Below, piece by piece: positions 1 through 11,053 of a DNA stretch of 64,000 nucleotides. Both the position numbers and the translations under genes were made by a program. The notes beneath the pieces were generated by a model. It did no database searches and was not told where the DNA came from. It saw only the letters and a list, made by a program, of their open reading frames with translations. The stretch comes from an uncultured Bacteroidales bacterium (GTDB lineage Bacteria; Bacteroidota; Bacteroidia; Bacteroidales; Bacteroidaceae). Location of the stretch: positions 1 to 64,000 of the forward strand of contig CAMYYY010000007.1 of assembly GCA_947303715.1 (NCBI GenBank), read 5' to 3'. Numbering within the stretch: the stretch's first letter is position 1; every line of letters begins with the position of its first letter.

Positions 1-66
1 CAAGGCTATTGTGACACACAAGGAAACATTGATTACAGTTTTAATCCAGACAAAATAGTTTTATAA
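1..66 (+). CDS. C-terminal end of a truncated upstream ORF (…QGYCDTQGNIDYSFNPDKIVL*)
   Basis: Frame 1 is open from the window start to TAA at 64-66; too short to identify. Confidence 0.35.
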   Translation, partial: QGYCDTQGNIDYSFNPDKIVL

Positions 67-180
67 TTACTAAAGATGACATACGACATGTTACTTGGTT
101 TTAATGATTTAATATAATCGGTTGCGTTTTTACACATAACAAAGTACTCCCATTTATTTTAATTCATTTGAATTGTTTAT

Positions 181-1533
181 ATGACACAAGAGAAGAGTCT
201 TAAGAAAGAAGCAATCGACGCTTTAAAAATCATAAGGGACATAGATTCTGATTCAACTTATCTCAAGGTTTCTGTTTCTCAAACTTCTGACAATAACGAC
301 TGGTATTTAATTATGTCGCATTTTCATGAATTGTCTGCTGAAACCCAGATAAGAATACTCCGTTATATATTTGGTAAAATGGCATCAGGAGATTTGCCAT
401 TGTCAATAGATGACTTATATGCGGAATTTGTTGACACAATCACACCAGCATGTTCGGCAATTTGTGGTATTCTTTTCATTCTTAAAGCCAAGAAAAACGA
501 CATGGGTATAAGTATTACGTCTTCCATGTTAGAATCTGTCATTGGTGAAGAAAGGTACAAACGATTTAATTTCTTGAAAAATATTCAGGAACTATTTTAT
601 CCTTGCAATGGCTATCTTGCCATTAGCGGCATTAAGTCCAACGTTGAATATCAAAAATTCATTGGATTTTTAACAAAAGAAGTTGATAACGGCGAATTAT
701 ACTATGTGGTACATTTTTATGAGTCGCCTGTTGACCTCTTTGGACGCACAATTGAGTGGTTGCTAGATTCTGATTATGTGGAGATTGCCAAACAGGTTCT
801 TCTGAGAAACTCAAATGCTAAAGTAATCAATGGCAAGTATTTTGTTCATGAATCATTTGAGTTTTTTGTAAAACAGTTCGTAATGGCTTATAATATAGAC
901 GACAAATGCGGATTGGTAAGCGATAAAGAAAGAATGATTGAACTGGGCTATTTGCCTAAAGACAACGCATATCAGCCGCTTTACACAAACTGCTTAAGGA
1001 ATTACGAGGATTCGGAGAATTATATTTGCCGAGGTGGTTGCTTTGGAGATTCTGATTCCCAAAATGGTATTCCCTTTTTTTGGTGCAATAAGAAAATGTG
1101 TGTAAGAAGAGCTCATTTTTTACTTCCTCCATCTAAATGGGAAAAGTACTGTTTTGCAGATTTTCTCTTTATTATTTTGGGACAGTCCCCTGACGTTAGA
1201 GAGTCTGTATGGCGAGTAAATGGTGAAATATCGCAGTTTATTTGCGATTACAAACAAGTTTTCAAGTCAAATGAAAGAAATATATGCAGTAAACCTCTTG
1301 ATGAAATAGAAGAAAGAGGTATTTGGGATGAAACATCATCAATCTATCGTGACATTTTCGATTATGAGGATGGTGATGAATACGAAGATTACGATGACTA
1401 TTCATCTGACAATGAAGAACCCACATATGACAGGTATAACGGTTCGTACGCCCAGGATGAGATGGGATATAGTGATGACGATATAGATACTATTTTTGAT
1501 GGAGAGCCCGATGCTTATTGGAATATAGATTGA
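181..1533 (+). CDS. Hypothetical protein, 450 aa, central Cys cluster and very acidic C-terminal tail
   Basis: Long ORF; overlaps the next ORF by 16 nt; Cys cluster NYICRGGC…FFWCNKKMC. Confidence 0.8.
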   Translation: MTQEKSLKKEAIDALKIIRDIDSDSTYLKVSVSQTSDNNDWYLIMSHFHELSAETQIRILRYIFGKMASGDLPLSIDDLYAEFVDTITPACSAICGILFILKAKKNDMGISITSSMLESVIGEERYKRFNFLKNIQELFYPCNGYLAISGIKSNVEYQKFIGFLTKEVDNGELYYVVHFYESPVDLFGRTIEWLLDSDYVEIAKQVLLRNSNAKVINGKYFVHESFEFFVKQFVMAYNIDDKCGLVSDKERMIELGYLPKDNAYQPLYTNCLRNYEDSENYICRGGCFGDSDSQNGIPFFWCNKKMCVRRAHFLLPPSKWEKYCFADFLFIILGQSPDVRESVWRVNGEISQFICDYKQVFKSNERNICSKPLDEIEERGIWDETSSIYRDIFDYEDGDEYEDYDDYSSDNEEPTYDRYNGSYAQDEMGYSDDDIDTIFDGEPDAYWNID

Positions 1534-2345
1534 ATACTTATATGAAAAGAATACAACACAATGAATTCTATCGTTTATGGGCAAAAGAGTTGTCATTATC
1601 TCTTGCTCAGATGCAAACTCTAATAAAAGCGCATAATCTATCTCGAGGACTTATTGGAGAGAGTATTCTAAGAGACTTCTTAAAAAAAATATTACCTGAC
1701 TTTACAAAGGTTAGTCAAGGTTTTGTTGAGTACAATGGACAGCTATCAAACCAATGTGATATTATAATTTATGACAGATTGCACTATTCACCGCTTTATT
1801 CATTTGGAGAGATAGAGATTGTACCATGTCAGGCTGTGCTTGCTGTGATAGAGGTGAAGACTAGCATAACTCCCAAAAGATTTGGAGACGTCCTATTTGC
1901 CTTCGAAAAACTATCTCGATTTGGAGTGGATAATAAATACTTGTTTATATATAAAGGTTGTAAAGCCCATAAAATTAGGTCATATTTTTTTAGTAAACAC
2001 GTACCTTCCTATGGAAGAGAGAATGGACAAGCATTGTATGACCACGATAACTACGATAGTTTACCTGATGCGATTATTTCTTTAGAACCAGACTACTATC
2101 TGGCTAAAGGACATTATCAGGATGATAATAGAGATATGCAAGGGTATATGTCTTTCTTTATTGTAGATAACACAGACAGAGAAATTGCATGTATCCAGAA
2201 ATACGTTGAAGATTTGCAATATCGTATTGCTCCTCCAATAATTGATGAGGAATCTTTGCCACCATTACTTTATAACGATGAAAATAAATGCGATAGCATT
2301 AAAATGATATTAGTGAATGAAGGCTTTGGTTTGGTAGGTTTTTAA
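1518..2345 (+). CDS. DUF6602-like protein, putative PD-(D/E)XK-type nuclease
   Basis: GESILRDFLKKILP…QCDIIIYD…AVLAVIEVKTS resembles a D…ExK nuclease core. Confidence 0.65.
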   Translation: MEYRLNTYMKRIQHNEFYRLWAKELSLSLAQMQTLIKAHNLSRGLIGESILRDFLKKILPDFTKVSQGFVEYNGQLSNQCDIIIYDRLHYSPLYSFGEIEIVPCQAVLAVIEVKTSITPKRFGDVLFAFEKLSRFGVDNKYLFIYKGCKAHKIRSYFFSKHVPSYGRENGQALYDHDNYDSLPDAIISLEPDYYLAKGHYQDDNRDMQGYMSFFIVDNTDREIACIQKYVEDLQYRIAPPIIDEESLPPLLYNDENKCDSIKMILVNEGFGLVGF

Positions 2346-2426
2346 TAAAAAATGGATTGTGACAGGTAACTTTCTCATAAAGAAAATTACTGAGCAATAG
2401 AATAAGGAACAAAACGTTATAGAGGT

Positions 2427-3485
2427 ATGGAAAACGAAATAGAGAAAATAAAGGTTGAACTGCCGGATCCAGAACTGGTGTCGCTGGCCGACAAGATTGT
2501 GCAGGTGATTGAAGAAGGTAAGCAGGCTTTGGCTGTCAGCATCAACGAGACAATAAAGACTACTTATTGGAGGATAGGACAGCATATTGTGGAATTTGAA
2601 CAGCAGGGTAATGCGCGTGCGAAGTATGGGACTGCACTCTTGTCGAACTTAGCCAAGCTGCTTAGGGCAAGAGTTGGGCGAGGATATAGTCATCCTAACC
2701 TCAACAATATGCGGAAGTTTTATCAGATGTATCCAAATTTTCAGACATCTGACAAATCTGCCTCAATTTTTCAGACGTCTGAAAAATTAACTTGGTCGCA
2801 CATCTGTGAGCTTGTTACAATAGACGATGAGCTGGAACGTGAGTTCTACGAAAAAGAATGTATCTCTGAAGGATGGACGGTTGACGAGCTGCATCGACAG
2901 AAGGAGAGTGGCCTTTTTATGCGGCTGGCTGTCAGTAAAGACAAGCAGGGCGTTCTGATGCTGGCTCGTAAAGGTCAGCAGGTGCAAGCACCTGAGGATG
3001 TGGTGAAGAGTACCTATACGCTGGAGTTCCTGGGGATTGAGGAAAAGAAGCGATATAGAGAGAAGGACTTGGAAGATAGGCTGATTGACAACATGCAGAT
3101 GTTTTTGCTGGAGTTGGGCAAAGGTTTTACTTTCGTTAAGCGACAGTATGGACTGACCATTAACAATGTGCACTATCACATCGACCTGGTGTTTTACCAC
3201 AGAATACTTCGCTGCTTTGTATTGATTGACATGAAGCGTGGTGCCGTGAAGCATAAGGACATCGGACAGATGAACATGTACTTGGGCTATTTCGCCAAGG
3301 AAGAGAACGTGGAGGGTGACAATCCTCCGATTGGCATCATCATGAGCCATTACAAGGATGAACTGATGGTGGAGTATGCTACGTATGGAATGGACTCGAA
3401 CTTGTTTGTATCGAAGTACGAGTTGTTCTTGCCTAATAAGGAAGAACTGCGAAAAATGGTTCATGATATTTTGGTAAAAAAATGA
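2427..3485 (+). CDS. PDDEXK nuclease domain protein, DUF1016/YhcG family
   Basis: N-terminal TYWRIGQHIVEFEQQGNARAKYGTALLSNLA; C-terminal HIDLVFYHRILRCFVLIDMKRG. Confidence 0.9.
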   Translation: MENEIEKIKVELPDPELVSLADKIVQVIEEGKQALAVSINETIKTTYWRIGQHIVEFEQQGNARAKYGTALLSNLAKLLRARVGRGYSHPNLNNMRKFYQMYPNFQTSDKSASIFQTSEKLTWSHICELVTIDDELEREFYEKECISEGWTVDELHRQKESGLFMRLAVSKDKQGVLMLARKGQQVQAPEDVVKSTYTLEFLGIEEKKRYREKDLEDRLIDNMQMFLLELGKGFTFVKRQYGLTINNVHYHIDLVFYHRILRCFVLIDMKRGAVKHKDIGQMNMYLGYFAKEENVEGDNPPIGIIMSHYKDELMVEYATYGMDSNLFVSKYELFLPNKEELRKMVHDILVKK

Positions 3486-4984
3486 ATAGATTAGCGATAA
3501 CTTCAATCGTGATAATATCATTGCTGATGTCATCATGCGGCAGAGCGAAAACGAATGATGACAGATGCTGTGAGATTAATCGTTTCCCAAAATGGGCTAA
3601 TAGGCTGAAGGAAATGCCGATGCCTCCTTTTATGCAAGGAGACTCTCTGATTGATGTTTACTTTGCGTATAACCAAACCGTAAATGGATATGAGGTTACA
3701 GGAAGGTGGTGCCCGTTTAACAAGATATCGGAGACGGGGCCAGTCGTGTTGAACTTCCGTCACACAGAAATGGGAAAGGAATACCAATACTATAGTGAAA
3801 AGTACCACTCTTACGATACGGATATGGTCACGTTTGACAAAGCCTTTATGGGACACCAGAAAGGGGATGTGCATTATTTCCACTACACCTCGCCAGATAC
3901 TCTTGATTTCTTCAAAAAAGAGAACGGCAATTCTCCATTGGGTTATTATTCGCCGTTCCAGTTCTTGGATATTGACTTCGACGGCAAGGATGAGCTGCTG
4001 ATAAATGACTGGTATCAGGGTCAGGCAGGGAACGGCTATGAGGTTTTCAAAATGACCAACAGAGGGCTGAAGAAGGTGGAATATATGCCGCTGGACAGAT
4101 TAACGAATATGGATAGGATTGACTTGAAGAACAAGACCATAACTATTGTTGATTTTGACGGGGCGAGCGACAATGACACTTTCTATTTCTCTTTTAAGAA
4201 GCGGAAGGATAGAATTACAGATTTTCCGACGTACTTCTTCTCCTATTGTACGAGAAGATTTGATTTCGAGAAGTATAATAGCGAGCAGGGCGCTCCGTTC
4301 GTGCTTGATTCAATTGCAGTATATGCAGAAAGGGACGTAGTGCGTCGTTTATTTTACAAAGTAGATGGGAAAAAGATACATGAAGCGCTTGAGGCGGGAG
4401 AAAAGACAAAACTGATTTCCCAACTGTTGGATGGCCAAGAAGATAAGCAGAAAGCAAAAGAATTGCTGCTTCAGGAACAGGCACTATATGAACAGTTGGC
4501 CGGAAGCATGACGACTATTACCTTCAACATTATTTGCCTAAGAAACTGGCGCGGTTCCTGCATTGGCCCTCTTTTCTCCGCGTCCAAGAATAAACTCATC
4601 ATTGCCAGATCGGAAATGTATGAGGAGCTATGCCTGCAAGCTAATCAGGATGACAATGTGAATGAGTCAGGAGTCTTTATAGGTAACGCAGGAGAGCTAT
4701 TGCTCGAATGCATCGAAAAAGCGTTAGACCTATCTGTAAAGAATATGTGGAATATGCAGAATGAATTTGAGGAGTTGGATAAACAGGAGGCTCGTTCTTA
4801 TATGGAAATGGCACGTGAAACAAAAGCAAAGATAAAGGAAATGCGACCTGTCATGAAGCATTGGGCTGAGCTTTGGGATAAGATTGATGAAGAACTTACT
4901 CCCGGCGGAAGTTTTTATTCTATGGGACGCATAGCCTCTACGATGCTACTTGAATGGGCCAGCGTAGCAACTTCCCTCTGGTAG
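3482..4984 (+). CDS. Hypothetical lipoprotein
   Basis: Signal peptide with lipobox LLMSSC; ATGA overlap with the preceding stop. Confidence 0.75.
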   Translation: MNRLAITSIVIISLLMSSCGRAKTNDDRCCEINRFPKWANRLKEMPMPPFMQGDSLIDVYFAYNQTVNGYEVTGRWCPFNKISETGPVVLNFRHTEMGKEYQYYSEKYHSYDTDMVTFDKAFMGHQKGDVHYFHYTSPDTLDFFKKENGNSPLGYYSPFQFLDIDFDGKDELLINDWYQGQAGNGYEVFKMTNRGLKKVEYMPLDRLTNMDRIDLKNKTITIVDFDGASDNDTFYFSFKKRKDRITDFPTYFFSYCTRRFDFEKYNSEQGAPFVLDSIAVYAERDVVRRLFYKVDGKKIHEALEAGEKTKLISQLLDGQEDKQKAKELLLQEQALYEQLAGSMTTITFNIICLRNWRGSCIGPLFSASKNKLIIARSEMYEELCLQANQDDNVNESGVFIGNAGELLLECIEKALDLSVKNMWNMQNEFEELDKQEARSYMEMARETKAKIKEMRPVMKHWAELWDKIDEELTPGGSFYSMGRIASTMLLEWASVATSLW

Positions 4985-5068
4985 CAATGGCATAGACATT
5001 GCCCTAAAGCAAAGTTTTTTCAGACATCTGACAAATTCGTCACCAAGCTGGTGACGAGCTGGGGGGGA

Positions 5069-5458
5069 TTACTCCACCACCTTCGGGCGGCGAAGGGGGA
5101 TGAGGCCTGAACGGGCTGAAACGGGAATGGGGGTGACGCGGTCTGTCGCATTATCCACCACAAGGACAGAGTTTTCCTCTCCCAAACGATTGTGAACAAG
5201 CGTGTCGCCCGCATGGGCATGAGAGGCAATGAGGCTGTCGTTCAGCCATACGGAAAGCTCCTGCCCACGGAAGTCGTCTGTAACGACAAACTGATAGACA
5301 TCCTGACGAATACGATCCTCGCGATTCCCCAGAAGGTCGTAGCTCCAGAAGAGGAACAACAGCACCACAGCAAACACGCCCACGAACAATACCGCTGTGC
5401 CTGCAAGGAAGGATTTATTGGCATTCTTGGCTTTTCGCATGGCGCGAAAGTACTGCAA
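5069..5458 (-). CDS. Hypothetical membrane-anchored protein, 129 aa
   Basis: One N-terminal TM segment (FLAGTAVLFVGVFAVVLLFLFW). Confidence 0.6.
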   Translation of the reverse strand: MQYFRAMRKAKNANKSFLAGTAVLFVGVFAVVLLFLFWSYDLLGNREDRIRQDVYQFVVTDDFRGQELSVWLNDSLIASHAHAGDTLVHNRLGEENSVLVVDNATDRVTPIPVSARSGLIPLRRPKVVE

Positions 5459-5492
5459 ACCTATCGAAAATGCAAATTTTTTGGAAAAATGT

Positions 5493-5523
5493 TTTGTTCT
5501 TATATAAATAAGTAGTAATTTTG
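5493..5523 (+). promoter_or_regulatory. Bacteroidetes-type promoter (TTTG-N19-TAATTTTG) for rimP-nusA-infB
   Basis: TTTG 5493-5496; TAATTTTG 5516-5523; 19-nt spacer. Confidence 0.75.
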
Positions 5524-5549
5524 CACGCGATTTAGGTGATTAACGCTTG

Positions 5550-5575
5550 AGTGGCTCCTTTTTCAGGGAGCCACT
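5550..5575 (+). promoter_or_regulatory. 5' leader hairpin upstream of rimP
   Basis: AGTGGCTCC (5550-5558) / GGAGCCACT (5567-5575), perfect 9-bp stem, followed by TCGTTT. Confidence 0.6.
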
Positions 5576-5630
5576 TCGTTTAAATGAAGAAGAAAGAACG
5601 ATATATTGACAGACCCTATTTATTGCATAC

Positions 5631-6095
5631 ATGATAGAGAAAAACAACATTATCGGAATTGTAAATGAGTGGCTTGAGGGCAAGGACTACTTCCTTGTGG
5701 ATGTTACCGTCAGCCCGGATGACGAGATTGTCGTAGAGATTGATCACGCCGACGGCGTGTGGATTGAAGACTGCGTGGAACTGAGCCGTTACATTGAGTC
5801 GAAGCTCAACCGCGATGAAGAGGACTTTGGGCTGGAAGTAGGCTCAGCAGGTATCGGACAGCCCTTCAAGGTCCATCAGCAGTACGTCAACCACGTGGAC
5901 AAGGAAGTGGAAGTGCTGGCAGGCGACGGACGCAAATATCGCGGCATACTCAGCGAAGCGACTGACGACACCTTTACCGTCGTCGTCAACGAAAAGGTGC
6001 TGGCAGAAGGAGCCAAACGCCCCAAGATGGAGCCCGTGCCCCACACCTGGCGCTACGACGAGGTGAAATACGTCAAGGCCACCCTCACATTCTGA
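5631..6095 (+). CDS. rimP: Ribosome maturation factor RimP
   Basis: VEIDHADGVWIEDCVELSRYIESKLNRDEEDFGLEVGSAGIGQPFK; next to nusA-infB. Confidence 0.93.
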   Translation: MIEKNNIIGIVNEWLEGKDYFLVDVTVSPDDEIVVEIDHADGVWIEDCVELSRYIESKLNRDEEDFGLEVGSAGIGQPFKVHQQYVNHVDKEVEVLAGDGRKYRGILSEATDDTFTVVVNEKVLAEGAKRPKMEPVPHTWRYDEVKYVKATLTF

Positions 6096-6124
6096 ATGAG
6101 AAACAACTAAACACACTATATCAA

Positions 6125-7390
6125 ATGGCAACATCAACAAAAAAGAACACTATCAGCCTGGCCGACATGTTCCAGGAATTCAAGGAATCGAAAAACATCG
6201 ATCGCACAACGCTCATCAGCGTGCTTGAGGAGAGCTTCCGTAGCGTCATCGCCAAGACGTACGGCAGCGACAAGAACTACGACGTCATTGTCAACCCCGA
6301 CAAGGGCGACTTTGAAATCTACCGCAATCGCGAAGTTGTGGAGGATGAGGAATTCGACAACCCCAACACCCAGATTCCCCTCTCGGAGGCCCAGAAAATC
6401 GACGAGGACTACGAACCGGGCGAAGAGGTAACCGAGGAGGTGCACTTCAACGACTTTGGACGCCGTGCCATCCTCACCCTGCGCCAGACACTTGCTGCCA
6501 AGATTCTGGAACTGGAGAAGGACAGCCTCTACAACAAGTACAAGGAGCAGATTGGCAACATCGTAGCTGCTGAGGTCTATCAGATCTGGAAGAAAGAGCT
6601 GCTGCTCCTCGACGACGAAGGCAACGAACTGTTGCTGCCGAAGACTGAGCAGATTCCCAGCGACTTCTTCCGCAAGGGCGAAACCGTCCGCGCCGTCGTA
6701 CATCGCGTGGAGAACGACAACAACAACCCGAAGATTATCCTCAGCCGTACGTCGAACGTCTTCCTACAGCGCCTGCTGGAACAGGAGGTTCCTGAAATCA
6801 ACGACGGTCTCATCACCGTGCGCCGCATTGCCCGCATACCTGGCGAAAGAGCCAAGATTGCTGTCGAGAGCTACGACGACCGTATCGACCCCGTCGGCGC
6901 CTGCGTAGGTGTCAAGGGCAGCCGTATTCACGGCATCGTGCGCGAGCTTCGCAACGAGAACATCGATGTTGTCAACTTCTCCTCGAACATCGAAATCTTC
7001 ATCAAGCGTGCCCTCCGTCCCGCCGAGGTCTCCAGCCTCGTCATGGATCAGGAGAACCACAAGGTGGAGGTCTATCTGAAGCCCGAAGAGGTTTCCCTCG
7101 CCATCGGCAAGGGAGGCTCCAACATCAAGCTGGCAAGCATGCTCACCGAGTACACCATCGACGTCTTCCGCGAGATTGACGACAAGCAGGAGGAAGAGGA
7201 CGTCTATCTGGAGGAATTTGCCAACGAAATCGACCAGTGGATTATCGATCAGTTCATTGGCGTCGGCCTTGACACAGCAAAGAGCGTGCTGGCTGTACCC
7301 CGCGAGGAACTTATCAAGAAAACCGACCTTGAGGAAGAGACTATCGACAACGTGCTCGAGATTCTCCGTGCTGAATTTGAGGAAGACTAA
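6125..7390 (+). CDS. nusA: Transcription termination/antitermination protein NusA
   Basis: S1/KH features: [29 protein letters not shown]. Confidence 0.96.
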   Translation: MATSTKKNTISLADMFQEFKESKNIDRTTLISVLEESFRSVIAKTYGSDKNYDVIVNPDKGDFEIYRNREVVEDEEFDNPNTQIPLSEAQKIDEDYEPGEEVTEEVHFNDFGRRAILTLRQTLAAKILELEKDSLYNKYKEQIGNIVAAEVYQIWKKELLLLDDEGNELLLPKTEQIPSDFFRKGETVRAVVHRVENDNNNPKIILSRTSNVFLQRLLEQEVPEINDGLITVRRIARIPGERAKIAVESYDDRIDPVGACVGVKGSRIHGIVRELRNENIDVVNFSSNIEIFIKRALRPAEVSSLVMDQENHKVEVYLKPEEVSLAIGKGGSNIKLASMLTEYTIDVFREIDDKQEEEDVYLEEFANEIDQWIIDQFIGVGLDTAKSVLAVPREELIKKTDLEEETIDNVLEILRAEFEED

Positions 7391-7407
7391 TCTTTAATCA
7401 TCTTTTC

Positions 7408-10400
7408 ATGGCAAGATTTAGTAAGGTAATCAAAGATTTGAACATCGGGAAGCAGCGCGCCCTTGACTTCCTAGAAAAGAAGGGCCTTCCCGTCGAGGAC
7501 GACCTGAACGCAAAGCTGACGGATGAGCAGGTGGATTTGCTCACCACCGAGTTTGCCCGCGACAAGAACATCAAACAGGAAACGGAAAAGCGTCAGGCTG
7601 AACGACAGGAACGCCACGAGCGCATGCAGGCCGAGAAGGAAAAGGAAAAGAAGGCCAAAGAGCCGGAGATGGTGGAAACCGTTGTCCCCGAGGAGGCTAA
7701 GCCTCGTTTCACTACGATAGGCAAGATTGACTTGGACGAAGTCAGCGGCAAGAAAAAGGCTGCGAAACCGGCAGAGAAGAAGGAGAAGCCTGCAACCAAG
7801 ACCGTAGAGAAGTCTAAGGCAAAAGCTCCTGAAGAGGCCAAGACGCAGAATACCCTATCAACTGAGGAATCAAAGGAAGCTGACAAGCCCAAGGAGGAAG
7901 TTGCCGAAACACCTAAGGAAGTTGCCGTTGATAAGGCCAACGAATCTGCAGTCGAAGCATCTGCTGCAACAGAAGCCTACAATAAAAAATTAGAAGAGGC
8001 AACTGAGCCGACAGAGCAGGCTTCTGAGGAAATAGAATCAATAGATGAAACCGAAGAAGTTGACGAAGCTGAAGAAGCTGCGGAAGAGGAAGAGAAGAAA
8101 GAGGAAATCTTCGAGTTCGACCACTCAGACCTTCAAATGAAGCCGCTTACCGTCCTCGGCAAGGTAGACCTCAGCGCCATCAACCAATCCACTCGTCCAA
8201 AGAAGAAAACGAAGGAGGAGAAGAAAAAGGAGCGCGAAGAGAAGGAGAAAGCCCGTCAGGAACAACGCAAGCAGATTAAGGAGAACATCCTCAAGGACAT
8301 CCGCAAGGACAGCACAGCCAAGAGCACGGGCGAAACGCAGAAGAAGAAGCGTAACCGCATCGGCGGAAGCGAGCGTGTCGACATCAACAAGGCCGGCGCA
8401 GCTGTCGGAGGATCTTCTTCCTCAAACAACAACAGCAAGCGCGAAGACCGTCGGGGCAAGAGCGCCGAACGTGACAGGGATCGCGCACGCCGCATCCTCG
8501 AGAAAAACGAGCTCAACGAAGGCGATGTCTCGAAGCAGGTGAAGGACACGCTTGCCCGACTCACCAACAAGCAGAAATCCACATCAGCCAAGTATCGTAA
8601 GGAGAAACGCGAGCAGGCTTTCAACCGCCAGATGGAACAGATGGCTGAGGAAGAGGCTGGCAGCAAAGTATTGAAGCTGACGGAATTCGTTACCGCCAAC
8701 GAGCTGGCAAGCATGATGAACGTGGGCGTGGCTCAAGTCATCGGTACCTGCATGAGTGTCGGCATCATGGTCTCTATCAACCAGCGACTCGATGCTGAAA
8801 CCATCAACCTCGTGGCTTCTGAATTCGGCTTTACTACTGAGTTCGTTAGTGCCGACGTGGCCAAGGCCGTTACAGAGGAAGCTGACGACGAAGCCGACCT
8901 CCTGCCCCGCGCTCCTATTGTTACCGTCATGGGCCATGTGGATCATGGTAAGACGTCGTTGTTGGACTACATCCGCAAGTCGAACGTCATCGCCGGTGAA
9001 GCAGGCGGCATCACGCAGCACATCGGTGCCTACAACGTCAAGCTCGAGGATGGACGCCACATCACCTTCCTCGACACCCCGGGCCACGAGGCCTTTACCG
9101 CTATGCGTGCCCGCGGAGCCCAGGTAACGGATATCGCCATTATCATCGTGGCAGCAGACGACGACGTCATGCCCCAGACCAAGGAAGCCATCAGCCACGC
9201 TCAGGCTGCCGGCGTCCCTATGGTCTTTGCCATCAACAAGATTGACAAGCCCCATGCCGACCCCGAGAAGATCAAAGGCCAGCTGGCGCAGATGAACCTC
9301 CTCGTCGAGGATTGGGGCGGTAAGTATCAGTCGCAGGATATCTCTGCCAAGCAGGGCATCGGCGTAGAGGAACTGTTGGAGAAGGTATTGCTCGAAGCCG
9401 AGATGCTGGAGCTCAAGGCCAATCCCAACCGCAAGGCTACGGGCTCAGTCATCGAATCGACGCTCGACAAGGGACGCGGCTATGTGGCTACGCTACTTGT
9501 ATCGAACGGCACGCTGAAGATGGGCGACGTCGTCCTTGCCGGTACGCACTATGGCCGCATCAAGGCTATGTTCAACGAGCGTGGGCAACGGGTGAAGAAG
9601 GCTGGACCCTCGGAGCCTGTGCTGATTCTTGGCCTTAACGGAGCTCCGCAGGCTGGTGACAGCTTCCACGTCTTCGACAGCGAGCAAGAAGCTCGTGCTA
9701 TTGCCACAGACCGTGAGCAGCTGCAACGCGAACAGGGCTTGCGTACGCAGAAGCGCAAGACCCTCGAGGACATCGGACGCGATATCGCCAAGGGCGGCGT
9801 GCAGGAACTGAACATCATCGTCAAGGGTGATGTGGACGGCTCCATCGAGGCTCTCTCCGACTCACTCATCAAGCTCAGCACAGAGAAGATTCAAGTCAAC
9901 GTCATCTACAAGGCTGTCGGCCAAATCTCCGAGAGCGACGTTCAGCTGGCTGCTGCTTCGCAGGCCTTCATCGTCGGCTTCCAAGTACGTCCCTCACAAG
10001 GCGCGCGCAAGGTAGCTGAGAACGAAGGCGTCGATATCCGCCTCTACAGCATCATCTACGATGCCATCGAGGAGGTGAAAGCCGCTATGGAAGGTATGTT
10101 GGCTCCCGTTGTCAAGGAGGAAGTCACCTCTACCATCGAGGTTCGCGAGGTATTCCACATCAGCAAGGTGGGCTTCGTAGCCGGTGCTATGGTGAAGGAA
10201 GGCAAGGTGAAGCGCAGCGACAAGGCTCGCCTCATCCGCGACGGTATCGTCATCTACACGGGCGACATCAACGCGCTGAAGCGTTTCAAGGACGATGTGA
10301 AGGAAGTCGGTACCAACTTCGAATGCGGTATCAGTTTAGTGAACTGCAACGACATCAAGGTGGGCGACCTCATCGAGACCTTCCAGCAGATAGAGGTGAA

Positions 10401-10413
10401 ACAGACGCTCTGA
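7408..10413 (+). CDS. infB: Translation initiation factor IF-2
   Basis: [38 protein letters not shown]. Confidence 0.98.
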   Translation: MARFSKVIKDLNIGKQRALDFLEKKGLPVEDDLNAKLTDEQVDLLTTEFARDKNIKQETEKRQAERQERHERMQAEKEKEKKAKEPEMVETVVPEEAKPRFTTIGKIDLDEVSGKKKAAKPAEKKEKPATKTVEKSKAKAPEEAKTQNTLSTEESKEADKPKEEVAETPKEVAVDKANESAVEASAATEAYNKKLEEATEPTEQASEEIESIDETEEVDEAEEAAEEEEKKEEIFEFDHSDLQMKPLTVLGKVDLSAINQSTRPKKKTKEEKKKEREEKEKARQEQRKQIKENILKDIRKDSTAKSTGETQKKKRNRIGGSERVDINKAGAAVGGSSSSNNNSKREDRRGKSAERDRDRARRILEKNELNEGDVSKQVKDTLARLTNKQKSTSAKYRKEKREQAFNRQMEQMAEEEAGSKVLKLTEFVTANELASMMNVGVAQVIGTCMSVGIMVSINQRLDAETINLVASEFGFTTEFVSADVAKAVTEEADDEADLLPRAPIVTVMGHVDHGKTSLLDYIRKSNVIAGEAGGITQHIGAYNVKLEDGRHITFLDTPGHEAFTAMRARGAQVTDIAIIIVAADDDVMPQTKEAISHAQAAGVPMVFAINKIDKPHADPEKIKGQLAQMNLLVEDWGGKYQSQDISAKQGIGVEELLEKVLLEAEMLELKANPNRKATGSVIESTLDKGRGYVATLLVSNGTLKMGDVVLAGTHYGRIKAMFNERGQRVKKAGPSEPVLILGLNGAPQAGDSFHVFDSEQEARAIATDREQLQREQGLRTQKRKTLEDIGRDIAKGGVQELNIIVKGDVDGSIEALSDSLIKLSTEKIQVNVIYKAVGQISESDVQLAAASQAFIVGFQVRPSQGARKVAENEGVDIRLYSIIYDAIEEVKAAMEGMLAPVVKEEVTSTIEVREVFHISKVGFVAGAMVKEGKVKRSDKARLIRDGIVIYTGDINALKRFKDDVKEVGTNFECGISLVNCNDIKVGDLIETFQQIEVKQTL

Positions 10414-10417
10414 CGCT

Positions 10418-11053
10418 ATGGGACTGCTTGACATCATTGTTACCATCATCCTTGTCGCAGGGCTGATTACCGGTATCAAGGACGGATTGGTGAAGCGGGT
10501 GCTGGGGCTTGGCGGCCTCATCGCCGGCATCATCATCGGCAAGCGGATTTATCTCTCCGTAGCTGCCAAGCTGACGCCCCTTTTGGGGACATCGGAGAAG
10601 ACAACACAGATTATTGCCTTTGCGCTGATTCTGATTATTGTGCCACTCATCTTCTCGCTGATAGCGTGGCTCATTGGCAACTTGCTTAAGACGGCGGGAT
10701 TGGGCTGGGTAAACCGTCTGCTGGGAGGTATCATCGGTGTCATCACCAATGCGTTGATTGTCGGACTGATTTTCATTGGCATCGAGAGTTTCGATACCCA
10801 CGAAGTACTCCTCAGCCAAGAAAATAGGGACGCCTCTGTGTTCTACTATCCGCTCTATCGGACGACAGGGCTTTTCATCAAGGACGTCCGGGAGCAGATT
10901 GACCATTGGAAGGAGACGCACTCCGAGGAGCCTGAGGACTCCGAAACCGATGAAGACGCCAAGGATTCCGATAATCCCGAAGATTCCGACACATCCGGAA
11001 AAACTGAAGGATCCGGAAAGAAACAACTGCAATCGTTTGAGGAGGTTGTGTAG
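10418..11053 (+). CDS. CvpA family protein
   Basis: Multi-TM; MGLLDIIVTIILVAGLITGIKDGLVKRVLGLGGLIAGI. Confidence 0.85.
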   Translation: MGLLDIIVTIILVAGLITGIKDGLVKRVLGLGGLIAGIIIGKRIYLSVAAKLTPLLGTSEKTTQIIAFALILIIVPLIFSLIAWLIGNLLKTAGLGWVNRLLGGIIGVITNALIVGLIFIGIESFDTHEVLLSQENRDASVFYYPLYRTTGLFIKDVREQIDHWKETHSEEPEDSETDEDAKDSDNPEDSDTSGKTEGSGKKQLQSFEEVV

